From Halieaceae bacterium (GTDB lineage Bacteria > Pseudomonadota > Gammaproteobacteria > Pseudomonadales > Halieaceae), in contig CACNSR010000007.1 in assembly GCA_902623175.1 (NCBI GenBank), positions 45,636 to 109,635 on the forward strand: DNA of 64,000 nt. The letters are read 5' to 3'. Position 1 is the first letter of the stretch. Each line of letters begins with the position of its first letter. Below are positions 63,929-64,000 of the stretch, piece after piece. Under the pieces are notes generated by a model that made no database searches, was not told the DNA's origin, and saw only the letters and a list, made by a program, of their open reading frames with translations. A program made the translations under genes and the position numbers.

Positions 63929-64000
63929 TTACTTGGCAGACCAGTTGGACAGCGGTGGCATGGAGGGCTGCTGGATATTGCCCTGCTGGATTGTGGCGCT
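63929..64000 (-). CDS. Possible C-terminus of a minus-strand gene, truncated by window edge
   Basis: The minus strand reads SATIQQGNIQQPSMPPLSNW then SAK and TAA (63929-63931). The frame is open to the window end, but 23 codons are too few to identify it. The 93 bases between it and the metalloprotease stop show no certain terminator. Confidence 0.3.
   Translation of the reverse strand, partial: SATIQQGNIQQPSMPPLSNWSAK

Overview
The window looks like a chromosomal segment of a free-living, probably marine, gammaproteobacterium. The evidence is the core block rsmA-apaH-cca / folB-tsaD / rpsU-(GatB/YqeY)-dnaG-rpoD followed by a tRNA-Ile(CAU), plus thioredoxin-type ArsC with Acr3, CpeT-like, PuuA/PuuB, Kbl/Tdh and TIGR03805-like beta-helix proteins. 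The OM60/NOR5 (Halieaceae) neighbourhood is the best guess; it is inferred from gene content only.

Layout. 1-7000: a lower-GC surface-polysaccharide region with an FkbM-type methyltransferase cut by the window edge, a second methyltransferase, a GT2 glycosyltransferase with a DUF2304 partner, and two separate ABC-2 export pairs flanking a GT4 glycosyltransferase. 7000-16700: translation, replication and transcription housekeeping genes. 16700-20200: a c-type cytochrome group (diheme lipoprotein, MauG/CcpA-like peroxidase, beta-helix protein with its own C-terminal heme domain). 20200-22500: haloalkane dehalogenase, DUF1330 and YghU-type glutathione transferase genes. 22549: the tRNA. 22800-34300: assorted accessory metabolism (serine hydrolase, MAPEG, exported agmatine-deiminase-like enzyme, VOC, SDRs, EamA transporter, Rieske oxygenase, Coq7, Zn-alcohol dehydrogenase). 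34300-36500: an arsenic cassette with an HD-domain oxygenase-like gene. 36900-44900: beta-propeller, methyltransferase, SDR, sulfatase, a frameshifted FAH-family gene, HNH nuclease, shikimate-kinase-like gene and small proteins. 44900-47700: divergent puuA/puuB for putrescine use. 48200-58250: membrane proteins, TerB, TPR-2OG oxygenase, kbl-tdh, and a decaying CpeT/cupin locus. 58400-64000: CoA transferase, SDR, FMN reductase, then a gene-poor AT-richer end with a secreted HExxH metalloprotease.

The most unusual item is at 47708-48106 on the minus strand. It is a continuous reading frame for a signal peptide, then an almost complete eukaryote-type ubiquitin (55 of the first 72 residues identical to canonical ubiquitin by my own alignment), then a tripartite C-terminal sorting signal of the IPTL/PEP-CTERM kind in place of the RLRGG tail. 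Two in-frame TAG codons interrupt it, so ordinary ORF calling does not show it. It is either a young pseudogene of a secreted, cell-surface-sorted ubiquitin or an amber-readthrough gene; TAG serves as a normal stop elsewhere in this window.

Other broken loci are an FAH-family gene with one extra C near 41931 and a CpeT gene that is frameshifted near 57880 and runs in frame into a downstream cupin. Start codons were chosen by Shine-Dalgarno match, by the ATGA overlaps that recur in this genome, and by where family homology begins.
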